Origin: Epiperipatus broadwayi
Taxonomy: Eukaryota; Onychophora; Udeonychophora; Euonychophora; Peripatidae
Assembly: GCA_028023455.1 (NCBI GenBank)
Contig: JAQFVV010000286.1
Span: forward strand, 773,870 to 837,869
Length of the DNA: 64,000 nucleotides
Direction of reading: 5' to 3'
The translations under genes and the position numbers were made by a program. The notes under the pieces are model-generated. The model worked only from the letters and a program-made list of their open reading frames with translations, made no database searches and was not told the origin of the DNA. Positions 61,110 through 64,000 of this stretch are shown here, piece by piece (the first letter of the stretch is position 1; each line of letters opens with the position of its first letter).

Positions 61110-61124
61110 GTCCACAGATGGCGT
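60651..61124. other. Interior-side flank and microsatellites
   Basis: Contains ACACACATACACAC near 60732, a tRNA-B-box-like GGTTTGAATCC near 60880, tetranucleotide-like CTACCTATC sequence (60960-61080) and (TC)n(TA)n at about 61079-61109. No gag or pol is visible. Confidence 0.45.
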
Positions 61125-61186
61125 AGCTACCCTTACAATATATATATATAGCAAGTTTTTTAACTTGCATTTTTGTAAGGGTAGCT
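61125..61186. repeat. Two-stem hairpin
   Basis: Outer arms AGCTACCCTTACAA (61125-61138) and TTGTAAGGGTAGCT (61173-61186) are perfect reverse complements. Inside, GCAAGTT and AACTTGC form a second stem, and a (TA)n run lies on one side. An AGATGGCG motif borders the left arm. Confidence 0.85.
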
Positions 61187-62845
61187 TACAATCTAATCTT
61201 TGTCACCCTCACCACCAAATCCACAGCAATAGAAACAGGAAATAAGATGTTAGTGTAATTAACAATGGAAATCAAGGGCAGTATAAAAACAAATCTAATG
61301 CATTTCCATCGTTTTCTACTATTTTCAAATAAGGCAGAAGCTGTATAATACAATATCGGAAAATCAAATGTTCAAAACTTAAAGAAAATGGATAGCTTAT
61401 TCAAAGACTCCAAATTATTTGCTGGATTGTTGTAAAGCAAACTGTAAGAAACTGCAATTGATATTTAAACAAAACAATTATAATAAATTCAAGCATTTGG
61501 ATAAAGTAATAGAACTGATTTAAATAGTCATTTAAAATAAAAAGGATTGCACTATTCTTCAAATGTGAATAAAAGAACAAATTAATCCTGTACTCATCAT
61601 CTAATTTAATAACTACTTAGTCTTTAATGTGTCAGACATGATTGTAAACAAGAACTCTATATTACAATGTATATTTAACTTTTTGTGCAAATAAAGATTA
61701 TTTTGAAAAAAAAAGAACAAATTAGAATGTCATCAGAGTATTTATATATATTAACAATAGAATAATTCTGTTCGTATAAAAATCATTTAACAACAAACAT
61801 TGATTTAAGAACATTTTAATTGTTTATTTGCTAAAAATGATGTTTGACAATTAATTCAAAAATTATGTAGAACTAAATGTTGTCAGCCCTGACCAGAGGA
61901 CACATGGTGGTTTAGTACTCAAGTGTGTAATGCCCTCCAAGAAATCAAATACTTTATCTAAAATGTCCAGGTGGATACAGAAAAAGTAACAAGAGATGGA
62001 GATAACATCATTCTAAATATGTCACTGAGAAGTCTCCATAATGAATGTGTGATCTACCATAGCAACCTGACTGGACCAATGATGAACTGTATCAATCAAA
62101 GATATTAGTTGCCTAATTTACAAACCTCACATCAGTTATCATGAAGAAGTATTAATTTATTGTGTGATATTTTTTATGTGTACCTTGGTAGAATTTTGTA
62201 TTTTTTTTATTTTACTTCCATATTTGAAAATTGAGATTTCTGTAACTGAGAAGAGACTATTGTAACTAAAGTTGAAAAAAAATGGGGAAGATTGTTAGGT
62301 TAAATAATTTTTCCTTTGAAATAAAGTTTAGGTAATTCACCTCCATAGTGACATGACATTCAGTATGATTACTATTAGAATCTTTACTTCAATATGGAAT
62401 AAAGGTAATATTTTATTTATTACTATTCCATATTAAAGAACATACACTTGTTGTTTTTTTGACTAACCATTGTTCATATTTGTTTATTCAGTATGAATGA
62501 TTAACATTCTTGCATAAATGGTCATTTTTATTAAACTTGTACATAATTAGAGGGGTCTTCCAAAGAGAGAAAACCACCACAGCTGGAATTAAACCAAGAA
62601 GCTACTGAATACATCATCTATTCTTGTTAAAAAGCTAGTTAGCTCCACAATCAATGCAATATTGAATTAATGATTTTGTCTTTTTTTTTATTACTTTTAC
62701 TTATTTTGTATATAATGCGTATCTATTCATGCATTGCTATCATAACAAGGGTTGTTATGATGAATATATTTAATTGTTAATATAATAGGGATACATACTT
62801 GATACATACACATGTATATAATTATTTTTTTGTCAAAAACTTTTT
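61187..62845. other. Stretch without a recognised gene
   Basis: AT-rich with a slightly GC-richer part near 61885-62060. No domain, splice pattern or repeat recognised. Confidence 0.5.
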
Positions 62846-63056
62846 AAATTTTTTATCTTGTTTATAAATAAACATTGTCAATTTGATTCTCATTAAATGG
62901 TCTCTACTTTATCAAAGTTATTTTTCCATCTGCTCATCAATTGATCACTATAAATTTTTTATCTTGTTTATAAATAAACATTGTCAATTTGATTCTCATT
63001 AAATGGTCTCTACTTTATCAAAGTTATTTTTCCATCTGCTCATCAATTGATCACTA
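62846..63056. repeat. 106-bp perfect tandem duplication
   Basis: AAATTTTTTATCTTGTTTAT begins at 62846 and again at 62952. The two units look identical through TTGATCACTATA, implying a recent event. Confidence 0.92.
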
Positions 63057-63080
63057 TACATATGTGCGTACACACACATT

Positions 63081-63144
63081 TTCTTATATATTATAGAACA
63101 GTAACATGATTATTCTTATATATTATAGAACAGTAATATGATTA
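63081..63144. repeat. 32-bp tandem duplication
   Basis: TTCTTATATATTATAGAACA begins at 63081 and 63113, with one difference over 32 bases (AACATG against AATATG). It lies only 25 bases beyond the 106-bp duplication. Confidence 0.9.
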
Positions 63145-63485
63145 AATGAGTCTTCTACTTGATTTAAAATCCATATAAATGTACTGTAACTTCCATCTAA
63201 CATAAATTTATCACTGAAGAAAGCCAATTGCAACATTGTCTTTGGGTTCAAATTCTGAGGCATGTGTGGAATCTAAAAGAAGAATGAGGTATGGATGAAC
63301 TAGCATGAATTGCATCGAAATTTAATGTGTAAGTGGGCATGATCTTTGGTTAGTTACTTTATCATGACATTCCCAAAGACCCTAGATCTGACTATAGTTA
63401 AATACATCCCCCCTCTTCTGATCAACAACCCAGACTGTCACATATTTTGGTGCATCCAACTATGTGGCAGCCAACTATAGATTCC

Positions 63486-63490
<5 letters not shown>
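63145..63490. other. Short stretch without a recognised gene
   Basis: Contains GGGTTCAAATTCTG near 63245, resembling a B box, but no A box. Nothing else is recognised. Confidence 0.45.

Positions 63491-63537
<47 letters not shown>
63491..63537. repeat. (TA)n microsatellite
   Basis: About 23 pure TA units. Confidence 0.95.
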
Positions 63538-63538
<1 letters not shown>

Positions 63539-63744
63539 GAACATTGTTTACAGTGCCTCTACAACTATCTTTATAGACATTGTTTATAGCACTTCTACAA
63601 TTATATAGTGTTCATTTCCCAAATGAGGGCTTTTATGATCAAGCCAAAACATTGGAATATCTAATTAAAGTCGTACACAGATAAACCCACAAAATATGTT
63701 TTTATATCTGCAACCTGTGAAAAGATTCATATGAATATATATAA

Positions 63745-64000
63745 ATTTATTTGATTTTTTCATCTATTTATTTATAAATTCAACATTTATTTAAATATCT
63801 AGCATTTTACTCATCCTTTATCTACTTATTTATTTATGTATTCATCACCTACTTCTACACCTATCTATCTATGTACTTCTCTGTTTGTCTATTTACTTGT
63901 ATTTATGTCTGCTTATTCATCTATTTATCCATTCATTTATGTCATCTATCTATCCATTTATTCAATTATTTGGTCTATTTTTGTATCTACCTATTTTAAT
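63745..64000. repeat. Degenerate TTTA/CTAT tetranucleotide array
   Basis: Interrupted TTTA, TCTA and CTAT tetramers run to the window edge. The style matches 57545-57923. Confidence 0.75.

Noticed and set aside
63210-63260. B-box-like GGGTTCAAATTCTG
   Set aside because: No A box at a suitable distance upstream and no tail or target duplication.

Overview
The window looks like intergenic DNA from a large, AT-rich, repeat-laden animal genome. The mix of RTE-type LINEs, Penelope-like elements, hammerhead-bearing tandem repeats, tRNA-like SINE heads and many (TA)n arrays suggests a mollusc, most likely a coleoid cephalopod such as an octopus. That assignment is inference from repeat style. I found no convincing host protein-coding gene, rRNA gene, functional tRNA gene or CRISPR array. 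Almost every recognisable coding stretch is a decayed retroelement.

Layout. 1-9379: AT-rich DNA holding two families of short repeats that each carry a hammerhead ribozyme (HHR) motif. Family 1 is a 395-bp tandem at 2.3-2.8 kb. Family 2 is a 477-bp tandem plus an inverted copy at 5.66-6.83 kb. 9380-19814: a 10.4-kb palindromic unit with about 1.77-kb terminal inverted repeats (TIRs) flanked by an exact 8-bp direct repeat. The outer TIR ends hold four roughly 80-bp subrepeats with a GGCGCTG core. Inside are a decayed Penelope-like element, a tRNA-like SINE head and an RTE LINE, and the LINE is interrupted by a family-1 HHR element with a 14-bp target-site duplication. 20-24 kb: SINE-like fragments, a 79-bp-arm hairpin, tandem and inverted family-2 HHR repeats (period 460 bp), and an antisense LINE remnant. 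24-35 kb: mostly featureless AT-rich DNA with one intact family-1 HHR (28.25 kb), a faint LINE remnant and a hairpin derived from family 1. 35.2-36.1 kb: a decayed gag fragment.

40.2-48.3 kb: an LTR retrotransposon on the minus strand with unusually long LTRs (about 2.27 and 2.32 kb), a Lys-type primer-binding-site candidate, a tandem-repeat leader, a frameshifted gag, a polypurine tract and no recognisable pol. It abuts a cluster of three Penelope-like copies (48.3-52.3 kb) arranged head-to-head and tail-to-tail around (TA)n arrays. 52.7-55.8 kb: a second, longer but heavily decayed copy of the same RTE LINE. 57.9-60.6 kb: a GC-richer block I read as a 2.7-kb LTR with a TATA box and a flanking polypurine tract. 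The rest is low-complexity sequence and short tandem duplications.

How the parts fit. The HHR repeats resemble animal retrozymes: non-autonomous tandem units with self-cleaving motifs, known to be associated with Penelope-like elements. The window contains both the candidate non-autonomous units and decayed Penelope-like RT/GIY-YIG copies. The three Penelope copies themselves end in an HHR-like fold whose core is altered. The LINE, HHR and TIR insertions are nested, which allows relative dating. All coordinates of decayed elements are approximate, read by eye.
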